The translations under genes were made by a program, and so were the position numbers. Below, one piece after another: positions 62,814 through 64,000 of a stretch of DNA of 64,000 bases. Position 1 is the stretch's first letter. Each line of letters opens with the position of its first letter. A model generated the notes under the pieces. It did not search any database. It had not been told where the DNA came from and saw nothing but the letters and a program-made list of their open reading frames with translations. The stretch is from CAYFXE01 sp964347035 (lineage in GTDB: Bacteria > Acidobacteriota > Aminicenantia > Aminicenantales > Aminicenantaceae), in NCBI GenBank assembly GCA_964347035.1, contig CAYFXE010000006.1, positions 1 to 64,000 of the forward strand, read 5' to 3'.

Positions 62814-62914
62814 TTTTTGTGTGTTATTTTACCCTGTTTAGCGGCGAACAACAAAATATGACAAAAAAAAGAATCAGAGATCGATTACAGTAAAGAAATC
62901 TCTCCTTTTGCTGA

Positions 62915-62957
62915 GAACTGATTTACTGAGTCACAGAGTTGCCGAGTTACTGACCAT
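62915..62957. repeat. Dispersed ACTGAGT/GTTACTG repeat
   Basis: The words TGATTTACTGAGTCACAGAG and CGAGTTACTGACC resemble those at 34087-34192 and 41396-41483. It lies right after the TonB receptor stop. Confidence 0.4.
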
Positions 62958-62962
62958 ATGAT

Positions 62963-64000
62963 TTAAAAACGGGTTGACCAGGTCAGGACGATATGCCGCT
63001 TCGGAGCTGGGCGGAAGAAGCTGGCGTTGGCAAACTCGGAATAAAGTGTATTGGTCAAATTCCCGATGACGAAACCCAGCTGCTGAGCGAATGGGCTGTT
63101 CTTAAAAAGAGTGACGCCTGCTCTCAATGAATGAACCGTGAATCCAGGGATGATATCCCCGATCGGGTTGTTGACCAAGCTGACATCTTTTTGATTACCG
63201 TTGTATCTGATATGGTACTCTACCCAGAAAAGATCATTCGGGAACGTGTACCGGAGGTTAAGATTGACTCTTGAGCTGTAGGTATCTGAGTACGGCAGCT
63301 CGGGATTTGCCAAGTTCTTGGAGGTTATATAACTGAAATTCGCCGTTAGGGTGAGTCCAAAATCGAATTTCATGTGCCCTAAAGCTTCAATTCCATAAAG
63401 ACTAAGCTTGTCAACGTTGACATTCCTGTACTCGGGAAGCCGGCCGATCATTTTTCCAGTCGGAGCTATCTGTATGCCGTCATAAACCATGTTCCGGAAA
63501 AAGGAGGTTTCGAAATACAGATTTTTCAGGCGATACCTGATCCCGAAATCCAGATTAAAACTCGTCTCAGGGTTCAGCTCTAAATTTTGAACCTGGAAAC
63601 CGCTACCGTCTGGGGTAACACCATGATAAAATCGCTCGGGAAGGTTTGGAGAACGGAATCCCCTAGCCAGAGAAAAGGTCAGCTTGAGGTCATCGGTTAG
63701 ACCGTAAATCATGTTGGCTGATCCGACTAATGTGCTATCCGTGCTCTTGACAAAAGGAGCATCCAACCCAGGCGTTTCCTCTGTCTGGGCCTGGACATTC
63801 TGATAGCGCAAGCCCAAGATCAATGAGGATCGGGAGAAAAGACGAATATCATTCTGGACAAACAAACCTAAACTCCTGAAAAAGGCATTGGGCACCTTGG
63901 GGATATCATCTACTTCAGCAAAGGTCGGACCAAATCCGAATATTTCCATTGTGTTGATGTCTGTGTTTTCAGAATTATCCTGGAGAAAATCCACCCCATA
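62963..64000 (-). CDS. TonB-dependent receptor, C-terminal part (continues beyond the window)
   Basis: The frame is open to the window edge, so only the last 345 or so residues are seen. Barrel segments include FSLARGFRSPNLPERFYHGV, cited whole, LELNPETSFNLDFGIRYRLK, LYGIEALGHMKFDFGLTLTA and the end RHIVLTWSTRF with its terminal Phe. The plug is outside. It is a separate type from the receptor at 42149. Substrate unknown. Confidence 0.92.
   Translation of the reverse strand, partial: YGVDFLQDNSENTDINTMEIFGFGPTFAEVDDIPKVPNAFFRSLGLFVQNDIRLFSRSSLILGLRYQNVQAQTEETPGLDAPFVKSTDSTLVGSANMIYGLTDDLKLTFSLARGFRSPNLPERFYHGVTPDGSGFQVQNLELNPETSFNLDFGIRYRLKNLYFETSFFRNMVYDGIQIAPTGKMIGRLPEYRNVNVDKLSLYGIEALGHMKFDFGLTLTANFSYITSKNLANPELPYSDTYSSRVNLNLRYTFPNDLFWVEYHIRYNGNQKDVSLVNNPIGDIIPGFTVHSLRAGVTLFKNSPFAQQLGFVIGNLTNTLYSEFANASFFRPAPKRHIVLTWSTRF

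Noticed and set aside
1..64000. CRISPR arrays, tRNA or rRNA genes, insertion sequences
   Set aside because: No regular spaced repeats, no tRNA-like T-loop context between genes and no transposase motif were seen. A dedicated scan could still find a missed tRNA.

Overview
The window reads as about 64 kb of a metagenome-assembled contig from an uncultured Gram-negative bacterium. Three runs of exactly ten N (21461-21470, 28727-28736, 30086-30095) are scaffold joins. An outer membrane is implied by TonB-dependent receptors, BamA-like barrels, an LpxR-like lipid A deacylase and several other barrel proteins. The mix of zinc-ribbon/Ser-Thr kinase/TPR proteins, ECF sigma/anti-sigma pairs, HEAT-repeat secreted proteins, secreted beta-lactamase-fold hydrolases and an MttB-family methyltransferase resembles Acidobacteriota or Candidatus Aminicenantes. 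That placement is an inference from gene content; no rRNA or tRNA gene was found to test it.

Layout. 1-10.5 kb: peptidase PepD, a DUF4097 protein, outer-membrane proteins (LpxR-like, BamA-like), thioredoxin reductase, small zinc-ribbon and lipoprotein genes, an ADP-ribosylglycohydrolase and a LolA-like protein, with two gene remnants (Omp85 tail, epimerase head). 10.6-17.4 kb: two paralogous Ser/Thr kinases with TPR tails around an alpha/beta hydrolase. 17.5-22.1 kb: Tat-exported aldo/keto reductase with Fe-S tail, then an MFS transporter-mttB pair. 22.2-24.1 kb: ECF sigma, degenerate anti-sigma and secretin-like protein. 24.2-30 kb: flavin reductase-like and SYLF proteins, a candidate structured RNA, khpA, a YyaL-type protein and a secreted methyltransferase. 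30.1-34.1 kb: ECF sigma, zinc anti-sigma and two HEAT-repeat proteins (the second frameshifted). 34.2-41.8 kb: serine hydrolase, a small gene behind a sigma54-type promoter, acyltransferase-lipase pair, Nudix enzyme, coiled-coil protein and ARPP-1-like protein. 42.1-49.1 kb: TonB receptor followed directly by a DMT permease with a histidine-rich tail, DUF3795, a second secreted methyltransferase, an ATP-grasp-like protein and an MFS transporter. 49.5-58.8 kb: mixed envelope and enzyme genes, including two serine hydrolases and a methyltransferase with two nonsense codons. 58.8-62.8 kb: ECF sigma, anti-sigma, a caspase-barrel fusion and a caspase-less paralogue. The window ends inside a TonB-dependent receptor.

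The most interesting signal is the 58.8-62.8 kb locus. A C14-type peptidase is fused to a C-terminal predicted beta-barrel, sits in an overlapping operon with an ECF sigma and its presumed anti-sigma, and is followed by a paralogue lacking the peptidase. A matching ECF-type promoter (GTAAC, 16 nt, yGTkT) lies in front of the sigma gene, the paralogue and a distant barrel gene at 49520, which suggests a small envelope regulon. Other points of note are sigma54-type elements at 35855 and 49308, a promoter-driven structured RNA candidate at about 25682-25850, a family of GGGGTCAG inverted repeats, and the TonB receptor/His-rich permease pair.
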